A DNA stretch of 18,028 bases from Candidatus Pacearchaeota archaeon CG11_big_fil_rev_8_21_14_0_20_30_13 (GTDB lineage: Archaea > Nanobdellota > Nanobdellia > Pacearchaeales > GW2011-AR1), in assembly GCA_002762735.1 (NCBI GenBank), contig PCVV01000041.1, forward strand, positions 21,973-40,000, in the 5' to 3' direction. This document shows positions 8,491-14,206 of this stretch, in pieces. Every line of letters begins with the position of its first letter. Positions within the stretch are counted from its first letter, which is position 1. Below the pieces are notes generated by a model. That model worked only from the letters and a program-made list of their open reading frames with translations. It was not told the origin of the DNA and did not search any database. The translations under genes and the position numbers were made by a program.

Positions 8491-8498
8491 TTTAAAAA
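8491..8498 (+). promoter_or_regulatory. TATA-like box of the RPA-like gene
   Basis: TTTAAAAA begins exactly 29 nt before the ATG at 8520, which decides that ATG over the in-frame TTG at 8505. Confidence 0.6.
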
Positions 8499-8519
8499 CC
8501 GTTTTTGATTTTCAACCCT

Positions 8520-9149
8520 ATGACTGATCAGTATAAAAGAAATATTGCTTACAAATTAAGGATAGGAGATCTTCTTTTAGGGAAACCAATTTTTGATAAT
8601 GAAAAATTTATATATATTGAATTAGGCACAAAAAAAATATCCAGAGTGAATATTGTGGGAAATATTGTAGATAAGTATGAAAGTGAAGGAGATAAAAAGT
8701 ACCTTTTTTTTACCTTGGATGATGGTTCAGGACAAATTAAATTAAAGATTTTCGGCGAAGAAGATTCTGAAAAATTTAAAGGAATCACTCAAGGAGAAAC
8801 AGTTGTAATAATAGGGGTTGCTAGAAATTGGAATAATGAAACATACATCCAACCAGAAATAATCTCCCAAAAAGATTCAAAATATCTTCTTGTAAGAAAA
8901 CTTGAACTTGAAAAACACAAAAAGGAAAATTCTAAACCCGTTAAAGATAAAAAAGAGGTTCAAGCAATAAAAGACAAAATTTTAGATAAGATAAAGGTAG
9001 CAGAATCTGAAGGGGGAATTGACTCAGAAAAAATACTTCTTGAATTTAGAGAAATTTCAACTGAAACTATAAATGAAGAAATTCAAAGACTTCTTGAAGA
9101 AGGAATAATCTTCGAACCAAGACCAGGAAGATTAAGATATCTAGGATAG
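8520..9149 (+). CDS. RPA-like single-stranded-DNA-binding OB-fold protein
   Basis: The 209-residue product has an OB fold at about residues 40-115 (SRVNIVGNIVDKY, then YLFFTLDDGSGQIKLKIFG and GETVVIIGVARNWNNETYI), the arrangement of RPA32-type subunits. A Lys-rich linker follows. A winged helix closes the protein (about 164-209, ending EGIIFEPRPGRLRYLG). It probably coats single-stranded DNA and contacts replication and repair proteins. The start is set at the ATG at 8520 rather than the TTG at 8505 because the TATA-like box sits 29 nt upstream, as for its neighbours. Its place next to mcm supports a fork role. No RPA70-like partner is seen in the window. Confidence 0.88.
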   Translation: MTDQYKRNIAYKLRIGDLLLGKPIFDNEKFIYIELGTKKISRVNIVGNIVDKYESEGDKKYLFFTLDDGSGQIKLKIFGEEDSEKFKGITQGETVVIIGVARNWNNETYIQPEIISQKDSKYLLVRKLELEKHKKENSKPVKDKKEVQAIKDKILDKIKVAESEGGIDSEKILLEFREISTETINEEIQRLLEEGIIFEPRPGRLRYLG

Positions 9150-9200
9150 ATTTTTATCAAGCTCCCAGATAAAACTAGTTCTCAAGCATACATAAAAGAT

Positions 9201-9208
9201 TTTATAAA
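9201..9208 (+). promoter_or_regulatory. TATA box of aIF2-beta gene
   Basis: TTTATAAA begins 29 nt before the ATG at 9230. Confidence 0.65.
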
Positions 9209-9229
9209 CCTAATTCAATAATCAAATTT

Positions 9230-9640
9230 ATGGAATCTTATGAAGAACTTCTTAATCGAGCATATAAGGATGTAAAAATAATTGAAGGAACTGGGGAAAG
9301 ATTTGAGATTCCAAAAGTTGAAGGGATGTTTATAGGTAAAAAAACGGCTCTAACAAATTTTTTTCAAATCGCTTCAAAATTAAGAAGAGATAAAGATCAT
9401 TTCTTAAAATTTTTGACTAAAGAACTTGCAGCAAAGGCCACAATAGAAGGAGATAGAGTAATTTTAAACATGAAAGTTTCAAGTAAAAAAATAAATCCTA
9501 AAATTGAACAATATGTAGATGAATTCGTATTATGTAGAGAATGTAAAAAACCAGACACTGAACTAGTTAAAGAAGGGAAGTTTACTCTGATCCGTTGTCT
9601 TGCGTGCGGAGCAAAACACCCGATTAGATCAAAGATTTAA
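9230..9640 (+). CDS. eif2b: Translation initiation factor aIF2, beta subunit
   Basis: This is the beta subunit of the heterotrimer that brings initiator Met-tRNA to the ribosome. It has 136 residues, the normal archaeal length. An N-terminal helix (YEELLNRAY) binds the gamma subunit. The central alpha/beta domain includes VEGMFIGKKTALTNF and FLKFLTKELAAKATIEGDRVIL. A C-terminal zinc ribbon has C102, C105, C123 and C126 (LCRECKKPDT and RCLACGAKHP). aIF2-beta near mcm recurs in archaeal genomes and fits this context. Confidence 0.97.
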   Translation: MESYEELLNRAYKDVKIIEGTGERFEIPKVEGMFIGKKTALTNFFQIASKLRRDKDHFLKFLTKELAAKATIEGDRVILNMKVSSKKINPKIEQYVDEFVLCRECKKPDTELVKEGKFTLIRCLACGAKHPIRSKI

Positions 9641-9661
9641 TGAAATCATAACTTTTCATTA
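9638..9661 (+). terminator. AT-rich hairpin after aIF2-beta
   Basis: TAATGAAA and TTTCATTA form a perfect 8-bp inverted repeat with an 8-nt loop, starting in the stop codon. It is weak in G+C and lacks a clean T run, so terminator function is uncertain. Confidence 0.3.
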
Positions 9662-9672
9662 GTGCCAGAACC

Positions 9673-9680
9673 TTTAAAAA
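9673..9680 (+). promoter_or_regulatory. TATA-like box of the DUF5679-like gene
   Basis: TTTAAAAA lies 58 nt before the ATG at 9731, predicting a leader of about 29 nt that contains the Shine-Dalgarno sequence. Confidence 0.5.
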
Positions 9681-9715
9681 ATAAATTTTACTCTTAGGAG
9701 AATAAGAAAAGTTAC

Positions 9716-9723
9716 AAGGAGGT
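9716..9723 (+). promoter_or_regulatory. Strong Shine-Dalgarno sequence
   Basis: AAGGAGGT is a full anti-SD match, 7 nt from the ATG at 9731. It is unusual in this window, where most genes have no leader at all. Confidence 0.8.
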
Positions 9724-9730
9724 AAAAAAA

Positions 9731-9928
9731 ATGACAGTAAAAGGATATTGCGTTAAATGTAAAAAAAAGGACCATCCCATGAAAGATGTACAAATGCACC
9801 AAACTCCTAAAGGAGGATTTATGGCAAAAGGAAAGTGCACTGACTGTGGATGTGGAATGTGTGCAATGATGTCAAAGGATAATGCTGAGAAAGCAGTTAA
9901 ATCCGGAGATGCCAAAAAGGCATACTAA
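9731..9928 (+). CDS. Small Cys-rich DUF5679-like zinc protein
   Basis: The 65-residue product has paired cysteines: C7 and C10 (YCVKCKKK), then C36, C39, C41 and C44 (CTDCGCGMC). The Y-C-V-K-C start, the KGGF/AKGKC middle and the short length fit the DUF5679 group of small archaeal zinc proteins. Function is unknown; the two outer pairs could bind one zinc, while the extra cysteines would allow a second site or a redox role. A strong Shine-Dalgarno sequence suggests abundant, leadered translation. There are no membrane segments. Confidence 0.8.
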   Translation: MTVKGYCVKCKKKDHPMKDVQMHQTPKGGFMAKGKCTDCGCGMCAMMSKDNAEKAVKSGDAKKAY

Positions 9929-9935
9929 ATAAGTA

Positions 9936-9957
9936 AATTTTTATTTTATTTTTTATT
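9936..9957 (+). terminator. T-rich tract after the DUF5679-like gene
   Basis: A run of T-rich sequence (TTTTTATTTTATTTTTTATT) follows the stop codon, consistent with archaeal T-tract termination. Its end may also act as the promoter element of the next gene. Confidence 0.4.
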
Positions 9958-9979
9958 AATTAAATTGGGATCTAAAGAA

Positions 9980-10285
9980 ATGTTTGTAAACATAATAGAA
10001 TCATATAGAAACGTCATTGCAATTGCAGATGAAGAGCTAATTGGAAAACAATTTTTTGAAGGTAAAAAACAACTAGACATAAAGGAATCCTTTTATAAAG
10101 GGGAGAATGAAAAAACTCTTCCTGAGGAAGAAGTAAAAGAAATTATGATTAATCTTTCAAGAGAAGATGCAACATTTAATCTTGTTGGAGAACATTCAAT
10201 AAGATGTGCAATTGAAGTTGGAATAATCACTGAAGATCAGATTTTAAAGATAGATGAAATTCCTTACAGTTTAGTTTTGTTATAA
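9980..10285 (+). CDS. DUF424 family protein
   Basis: The product is 101 residues from the ATG at 9980; the in-frame TTG at 9965 is less likely. It matches the archaeal DUF424 pattern: IADEELIGKQFFEGKKQLDIKESFY near the start, a loop with acidic residues, then FNLVGEHSIRCAIEVGII and a closing L-x-I-D-E-I-P-Y-S. The family is small, conserved in archaea and often found among translation genes; its function is not established. A T-rich TTTTATTA stretch lies 29 nt before the ATG, and no Shine-Dalgarno sequence is present. Confidence 0.88.
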   Translation: MFVNIIESYRNVIAIADEELIGKQFFEGKKQLDIKESFYKGENEKTLPEEEVKEIMINLSREDATFNLVGEHSIRCAIEVGIITEDQILKIDEIPYSLVLL

Positions 10286-10288
10286 AAA

Positions 10289-10789
10289 TTAATCTTCAAT
10301 TAAATCAATTAGATAATCATACTTATATTCTTCAAGTACCATTGCCATATCTACTTCTTTTACAATTTGATTAAATTCGGTTTTAAAGTCTCCAACGATT
10401 TTTGTAAATTGGGTTAAATTTTTTGCAACAACACTTATCGCAAAATCATATTTTCCTGCAATTTTTGCGGCATAAGCTAAATAAGGATGATTTTGGACAT
10501 AATTCATTAATTTCTTTTCTTGCTCTTTATCAAAATTTACTAATTGTAAAAAAAGGGTGTTGAAAATAGGATAACCTATTTTTAATGGATTTAAAATAAC
10601 TGCATAACTAAAAACTTCATTCTTTTCCATTCTTTTAATTCTATACTTAACACTATCAATTGGAATTCCGGTTTTGTTAGAAATCTCTACTAAAGTTATA
10701 CGACAATTTTTATTTAATAATTTTAAAATCTTTTTGTCTTTAATATCTAATTTGACCTTTTCTACCTCAAAATCTTGGTATTTTTGCAT
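10289..10789 (-). CDS. Lrp/AsnC-family transcriptional regulator
   Basis: The product is 166 residues. An N-terminal winged helix-turn-helix covers about residues 12-60 (LDIKDKKILKLLNKNCRI, then ISNKTGIPIDSVKYRIKRM). The RAM ligand-binding/oligomerisation domain follows at about 65-150, including AKIAGKYDFAISVVAKN. These proteins act as dimers or octamers that sense amino acids or related metabolites. The gene is convergent with the DUF424 gene, with 3 nt between stops, and divergent from the small gene at 10927. The ligand cannot be read from the sequence. Confidence 0.93.
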   Translation of the reverse strand: MQKYQDFEVEKVKLDIKDKKILKLLNKNCRITLVEISNKTGIPIDSVKYRIKRMEKNEVFSYAVILNPLKIGYPIFNTLFLQLVNFDKEQEKKLMNYVQNHPYLAYAAKIAGKYDFAISVVAKNLTQFTKIVGDFKTEFNQIVKEVDMAMVLEEYKYDYLIDLIED

Positions 10790-10801
10790 ATTATACCTAT
10801 A

Positions 10802-10840
10802 TTTCTAAAGAATTATATAAATCTTTCTAAATATTCTAAC
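10802..10840. promoter_or_regulatory. Lrp-gene promoter with flanking TTTCTAAA repeats
   Basis: The TATA box of the regulator, TTTATATA on the minus strand (10814-10821), starts 32 nt before its ATG. It is flanked by two identical TTTCTAAA copies at 10802-10809 and 10824-10831, 22 bp apart (about two helical turns). A related ATTCTAAC is at 10833-10840. Such phased repeats are compatible with autoregulation, which is inference. Confidence 0.4.
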
Positions 10841-10855
10841 TTTTCCAAGAATAAA

Positions 10856-10863
10856 GATATAAA
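10856..10863 (+). promoter_or_regulatory. TATA-like box of the small gene at 10927
   Basis: GATATAAA begins 29 nt before an ATG at 10885 and 71 nt before the Shine-Dalgarno-led ATG at 10927. Confidence 0.5.
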
Positions 10864-10909
10864 GCAAGTAAAATTAACTAATTTATGAAAAAAGAATTAG
10901 AAAGCTCAC

Positions 10910-10917
10910 AAGGAGGT
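10910..10917 (+). promoter_or_regulatory. Strong Shine-Dalgarno sequence choosing the start at 10927
   Basis: AAGGAGGT lies 9 nt before the ATG at 10927 and inside the in-frame extension that begins at 10885. The surrounding CAAGGAGGTAAAAA is the same as before the DUF5679-like gene. Confidence 0.75.
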
Positions 10918-10926
10918 AAAAATAAA

Positions 10927-11163
10927 ATGGAAAATGAAACAAAAACAAATAAACTAGAAGAAACAGTTGGAACAGCCCTAAATGTTTTAGATAAAGTATT
11001 GGCTAGAACAATAAAGTATGCTATACCGGGGAGTTTATTTTACGAACTTGGAAAACAAGTAGAAAAAAATAATCCTGTTATAAATAACAAGGGAGAATGG
11101 TATCTTGGAGCCTTAGTTGGAGAAACTTTAAAGGGAATAATTTATTATAATTTAATCAAATAA
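10927..11163 (+). CDS. Small protein of unknown function (78 aa)
   Basis: I do not recognise this family. From the ATG at 10927 the product has 78 residues: a polar, acidic start (MENETKTNKLEE), an amphipathic helical stretch (TVGTALNVLDKVLARTIKY), then AIPGSLFYELGKQVEKN and a hydrophobic, aromatic end (WYLGALVGETLKGIIYYNL). The end could associate with a membrane but is weak as a transmembrane helix. An in-frame ATG at 10885 would add 14 residues and sits 29 nt after the TATA-like box, so two products are possible. It is divergent from the Lrp-type gene, which might control it. Confidence 0.7.
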   Translation: MENETKTNKLEETVGTALNVLDKVLARTIKYAIPGSLFYELGKQVEKNNPVINNKGEWYLGALVGETLKGIIYYNLIK

Positions 11164-11198
11164 AATTATTTTTAATTCTAAAATTCAACCCCAAAACC

Positions 11199-11206
11199 CT
11201 TATAAA
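11199..11206 (+). promoter_or_regulatory. TATA box of the aIF1A gene
   Basis: CTTATAAA begins 29 nt before the ATG at 11228. Confidence 0.65.
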
Positions 11207-11227
11207 CAAATTTCTTATCTTTTTATT

Positions 11228-11560
11228 ATGGCATATCATAAAAACAGCTCTAATCAGGACGTAGAAGAACCTTCAATAATGAGGGCCCCACTTCCAAAAG
11301 GAAGAGAAGTAATTGGAATTATTGAGCAAAGGTATGGAGGAAATAAAATGAAAGTAAATTGCCTTGATAAAAAAGATCGTCTCGGAAGAGTTCCTGGAAG
11401 ATTGAAAAGACATTTATGGCTTAGACCAGGAGATGTAATCATTATCGAACCGTGGGAACTCGATGACAACAAAGGAGAAATCCTCTTAAAGTACAAACCT
11501 AGTCAAATCGCTTGGTTAAATAAAAACGGATATCTTGAAAAAGAAAACGAAGAATTTTAA
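11228..11560 (+). CDS. eif1a: Translation initiation factor aIF1A
   Basis: This factor binds the ribosomal A site and helps start-codon selection. It has 110 residues, normal for archaea. The OB/S1-like domain spans about residues 25-95: REVIGIIEQRYGGNKMKVNCLD, then RVPGRLKRHLWLRPGDVIIIEPWE and the closing GEILLKYKPSQIAWLNKNGYL. An N-terminal tail and a short acidic C-terminus flank it. It is followed 48 nt later by the KH protein, a common archaeal pairing. Confidence 0.97.
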   Translation: MAYHKNSSNQDVEEPSIMRAPLPKGREVIGIIEQRYGGNKMKVNCLDKKDRLGRVPGRLKRHLWLRPGDVIIIEPWELDDNKGEILLKYKPSQIAWLNKNGYLEKENEEF

Positions 11561-11579
11561 TATTTCTCAAATCAAAAAC

Positions 11580-11587
11580 CTTATAAT
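11580..11587 (+). promoter_or_regulatory. TATA-like box of the KH-protein gene
   Basis: CTTATAAT begins 29 nt before the ATG at 11609. Confidence 0.6.
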
Positions 11588-11608
11588 TATTAGTTCTCTT
11601 CAAAAAAC

Positions 11609-12118
11609 ATGGCAACAATTATTTCGGATAAATTAGTAAGAATCATAAAAAACAAAAAAAGACTTGAAAAGTTGTTAAACATAAAAATTACTAACAATGG
11701 GCGAGAAATTACTTTTGAAGGTGCACCAGAAGAAGAATTTTTTGCAACAAAAGTTTTAGATGCTTTAGAAATGGGATTCAGTTTTTCAGATGCAACCTCC
11801 ATAAAAGAAAATGAACTTGAATTTGATGTAATAAATATAAAAGAATTTGTAAGAAGAGGAAATTTGGAAAAAATAAGAGGAAGATTAATTGGAAAAGATG
11901 GAAGAGTTTTAAAAGCACTATCAGAATTAACAAAATGTTCTCTTGAAATGAAAGGGAATGAAATTGGAATTATTGGGGATTCGGAAAACATCAAACCAGC
12001 AATCGATGCAATAATTCAGATAATTCAAGGGTCAAAACACGCCAATGTTTACAAAGGTCTCGAAAAAAGGAAAGAAGATCCTCTTTTGGATTTAGGTCTA
12101 AAAGAAAAGAAAAAATAA
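11609..12118 (+). CDS. KH-domain RNA-binding protein, Dim2/Pno1/Krr1-like
   Basis: The 169-residue product has two KH modules. The first (about 8-58) is degenerate and lacks a GxxG loop. The second (about 82-155) has the RNA-binding loop GRLIGKDGR with GKDG at 95-98, followed by ALSELTKCSLEMKGNEIGIIG and AIIQIIQGSKHANVYKGLEK. The latter stretch is typical of archaeal Dim2/Krr1 homologues, which bind the 3' end of 16S rRNA during small-subunit assembly and can stimulate aIF2. In many archaea a RIO1 kinase gene sits between aIF1A and this gene; here it is absent. The stop codon lies one base from the end of the convergent tRNA-Asn gene. Confidence 0.93.
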   Translation: MATIISDKLVRIIKNKKRLEKLLNIKITNNGREITFEGAPEEEFFATKVLDALEMGFSFSDATSIKENELEFDVINIKEFVRRGNLEKIRGRLIGKDGRVLKALSELTKCSLEMKGNEIGIIGDSENIKPAIDAIIQIIQGSKHANVYKGLEKRKEDPLLDLGLKEKKK

Positions 12119-12119
12119 G

Positions 12120-12192
12120 CGTCCCGGGTAGGACTCGAACCTACGACCTATCGGTTAACAGCCGATCGCTCTACCAACTGAGCTACCAGGAC
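12120..12192 (-). tRNA. tRNA-Asn (anticodon GTT)
   Basis: The minus strand folds into a 73-nt cloverleaf. Acceptor GTCCTGG pairs with CCGGGAC (one T-G wobble), with discriminator G. The D arm is TAGCTCAGTTGGTAGAGC. The anticodon loop CTGTTAA places GTT at 34-36, and the T arm holds GGTTCGAGTCC. No intron and no encoded CCA. The 3' end is one base from the stop codon of the convergent KH-protein gene. Confidence 0.97.
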
Positions 12193-12216
12193 ATACTAAT
12201 CCTTAAGAAATTTCTT

Positions 12217-12224
12217 ATTTAAAG
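12217..12224 (-). promoter_or_regulatory. TATA-like box of tRNA-Asn
   Basis: CTTTAAAT on the minus strand begins 32 nt before the tRNA 5' end, predicting a leader of a few nucleotides. Confidence 0.5.
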
Positions 12225-12284
12225 GTTTCCAAACTGATTTAATTAAAGGTTGGAGATAAAAGGGAGTCTCCATTTATACAAATA

Positions 12285-12292
12285 AATTTAAA
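12285..12292 (+). promoter_or_regulatory. TATA-like box of the small gene at 12314
   Basis: AATTTAAA begins 29 nt before the ATG at 12314 and supports that gene being real. Confidence 0.5.
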
Positions 12293-12313
12293 CAAAAAAA
12301 GATTAAAATTCTA

Positions 12314-12607
12314 ATGATATTTGGAGCAGCAATAGGAAATGTAGTTTACAGAAGTAAACAAGAGATATATGAAAAAGTAGGAAAAGCATATTTTAAGTTA
12401 GAAGAAAAAGATCCAAAAAATGAATTACTTAATTTAATTAACATAAACAAAAAAGATCCAATTAAGCATATTAAAATAACAAAAGAATTAGAAGAAAAGT
12501 ATCCTTTTACCCCTGAAGAAAAAGAAAAAATTAGTTTTTATCTTTTTGAAAGTGTTAATTTATTAGAAAAGTATCTTTCTGATTTGGAAAAAAGTTTATT
12601 AGATTAA
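12314..12607 (+). CDS. Small helical protein of unknown function (97 aa)
   Basis: I do not recognise a family. The product is Lys/Glu-rich, with a short apolar start (MIFGAAIGNVVY) and then predicted helices: KQEIYEKVGKAYFKLEEKD, then KHIKITKELEEKYPFTPEEK and a leucine-rich end SVNLLEKYLSDLEKSLLD. It has no cysteines and no clear transmembrane segment. Coding reality rests on ORF length in AT-rich DNA, a well-placed TATA-like box and an amino-acid composition like its neighbours. It lies 47 nt before mnmA. Confidence 0.65.
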   Translation: MIFGAAIGNVVYRSKQEIYEKVGKAYFKLEEKDPKNELLNLININKKDPIKHIKITKELEEKYPFTPEEKEKISFYLFESVNLLEKYLSDLEKSLLD

Positions 12608-12625
12608 TCTTAAAAAATCAAAACT

Positions 12626-12633
12626 CTTTTAAC
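12626..12633 (+). promoter_or_regulatory. TATA-like box of mnmA
   Basis: CTTTTAAC begins 29 nt before the ATG at 12655; a weaker match than most. Confidence 0.45.
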
Positions 12634-12654
12634 CAATATATCCCAAATAGATTT

Positions 12655-13764
12655 ATGCAAAAAGTCAAACAAAAAGTTCTTCTCGCAATGTCTGGAGGAG
12701 TTGATTCATCTGTAGCAGCACTTTTATTACAAAAAAAAGGATATGATGTTTATGGTGCCTTCATGAAAAATTGGTCAGACACCAAGAATAAAATAACTGG
12801 GGAGTGTGCATGGGTTGAAGAAAGAAATCACGCGATAAAAATTGCCACAAAATTAGGAATTCCTTTTGCAACACTTGACTTTGAAAAAGAGTATAAAGAG
12901 TTAGTGATAGACGAAATGTTCAAGAAATATAAATCGGGAATAACTCCTAATCCCGATATAGACTGCAATGAAAAAATAAAATTTCCTTTGCTAATCAAAG
13001 CTGCAAAAAAGATAGGAATCAATTTAATTGCAACAGGGCATTATGCTCGAATAAAAAAGAAAGGAAAATTTTTTGAACTACATCGGGGAAAAGATGAATC
13101 AAAAGATCAATCTTATTTTTTGTATAGGCAAAGTCAAAACGATTTATCCCATACCCTTTTTCCGATCGGAGAATTTACAAAAATAAAAGTCAGAAAAATT
13201 GCAGAAAAAAATGGATTTCAAAACGCACAAAAAAAGGGAACGGTAGGAATTTGTTTTATTGGAAAAATAAACTTAAAAGATTTTTTAAGCAAAAAAATAA
13301 AATCAAAAAAAGGAAATATTTTGGATCCAAATGGAAAACTGATTGGGAAACACGATGGAGTCTACTTTTACACGATCGGGCAAAGACTTGGACCTAGATA
13401 TGGATTTGAAATTGAAAGAAAAAATGAAAAAACAAAGAGAATGGATCGATGGTATGTTGCTAAAAAGGATGTTAAAAAAAATGTTTTGATCGCCGCACCA
13501 GAAGGGCACCATCTTCTATTAAGGAAAGAAATTATCATTGACAATCTACATTTAATCGACGAAACAAAAACCGAATTTCTAAAACATAAAAAAGTTTTTT
13601 CCAGAATAAGACAAGTAGGAGAATTAATCTCTTCAAAAATAAAAAAAAGAGGAGATAAAATTATCATCGAATTGGATAAACCTCTAACTGGAATTTCTGA
13701 AGGCCAAGCAATAGTTCTCTATGAAAAGACTAAATGTCTTGGTGGAGGAGTTATCAGTTTCTAA
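12655..13764 (+). CDS. mnmA: tRNA-specific 2-thiouridylase MnmA
   Basis: MnmA adenylates and thiolates U34 of tRNAs for Lys, Glu and Gln. The product is 369 residues, the family's usual length. The PP-loop SGGVDSS is at residues 13-19. The two catalytic cysteines are present: C104 in TPNPDIDCNEKIKF and C200 in KKGTVGICFIGK (equivalent to C102 and C199 of E. coli). TGHYARI, DQSYFLYR and a C-terminal beta domain with YTIGQRLG and GISEGQAIVLYE complete the enzyme. MnmA is mainly bacterial and mitochondrial; archaea usually thiolate U34 with Ncs6/Tuc1-type enzymes. The gene looks intact and native in base composition. No sulphur-relay partner is visible in the window. Confidence 0.97.
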   Translation: MQKVKQKVLLAMSGGVDSSVAALLLQKKGYDVYGAFMKNWSDTKNKITGECAWVEERNHAIKIATKLGIPFATLDFEKEYKELVIDEMFKKYKSGITPNPDIDCNEKIKFPLLIKAAKKIGINLIATGHYARIKKKGKFFELHRGKDESKDQSYFLYRQSQNDLSHTLFPIGEFTKIKVRKIAEKNGFQNAQKKGTVGICFIGKINLKDFLSKKIKSKKGNILDPNGKLIGKHDGVYFYTIGQRLGPRYGFEIERKNEKTKRMDRWYVAKKDVKKNVLIAAPEGHHLLLRKEIIIDNLHLIDETKTEFLKHKKVFSRIRQVGELISSKIKKRGDKIIIELDKPLTGISEGQAIVLYEKTKCLGGGVISF

Positions 13765-13772
13765 GGAATAAG

Positions 13773-13780
13773 TTTATAAA
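13773..13780 (+). promoter_or_regulatory. TATA box of the AdoMetDC-like gene
   Basis: TTTATAAA begins 29 nt before the ATG at 13802. Confidence 0.65.
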
Positions 13781-13801
13781 TGTAAAATAAATAATTCTCG
13801 A

Positions 13802-14158
13802 ATGAAAAATTTCGCACCAGATATCCATAGACAAAGATTAGTAATTGAAGGAATCTATTCTGTAAAAATGACCCCGAAATTATTGAAAAGTTGCATGAAC
13901 GAGCTCTCAATAAAGTTGGGCATAAAAATTATCTATGGGCCAATCATAAAGAATATTGCTTACAAGGTAAATCCCAATCATGGAGGGTACGAATCTATTC
14001 TGATCTGGGCAGAATCTGGAGCTTCAATCTACACTTGGAATAGAAACAATTTTTTCACTGTAGATATTTATACTTGCCGTAAATTTAATCCAAAAGATGC
14101 AGTAGAACACATTAAAGAGTATTTTAATGCACAAAAGATAGATTACAAAGAATTTTAA
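13802..14158 (+). CDS. S-adenosylmethionine decarboxylase homologue (divergent SpeH-type clade)
   Basis: The 118-residue product fits the prokaryotic AdoMetDC (SpeH) fold. The cleavage-site region reads WAESGASIYTW, with E71-S72 matching the Glu-Ser pair whose serine becomes the pyruvoyl cofactor, and C92 (in DIYTC) matches the catalytic cysteine. The residue five after the serine is Y77, where SpeH has the histidine needed for self-cleavage, and the residue after the serine is Gly instead of His. The start HRQRLVIEGIY and end KIDYKEF also belong to this divergent clade rather than to classic SpeH. Members of the family are reported to have become pyruvoyl-dependent arginine or ornithine decarboxylases; the substrate here is unknown. 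Family confidence is high, activity low. Confidence 0.85.
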   Translation: MKNFAPDIHRQRLVIEGIYSVKMTPKLLKSCMNELSIKLGIKIIYGPIIKNIAYKVNPNHGGYESILIWAESGASIYTWNRNNFFTVDIYTCRKFNPKDAVEHIKEYFNAQKIDYKEF

Positions 14159-14177
14159 CCCTCCTAGGGCATAAAAA

Positions 14178-14185
14178 CTTAAAAA
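14178..14185 (+). promoter_or_regulatory. TATA-like box of the nitroreductase gene
   Basis: CTTAAAAA begins 29 nt before the ATG at 14207. Confidence 0.55.
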
Positions 14186-14206
14186 TCCTAGTATCGTCTA
14201 GATTAG

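Noticed and set aside
8505..8519. TTG start five codons upstream for the RPA-like protein
   Set aside because: The ATG at 8520 lies exactly 29 nt after the TATA-like box, as at the neighbouring genes; no ribosome-binding site supports the TTG.
9965..9979. TTG start for the DUF424 protein
   Set aside because: The family normally begins at the MFVNII-like strand, which the ATG at 9980 provides; the five added residues have no support.
11560..11609. A RIO1 kinase gene expected between aIF1A and the KH protein
   Set aside because: Only 48 nt separate the two genes, so no kinase or remnant can be present at this place.
11254..11994. Minus-strand frames of 80 and 134 codons over aIF1A and the KH gene
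   Set aside because: Both sense-strand genes are well-known families; the antisense products show only the composition of reversed coding sequence.
13303..13667. Minus-strand frames within mnmA
   Set aside because: They oppose an intact MnmA and match nothing recognisable.
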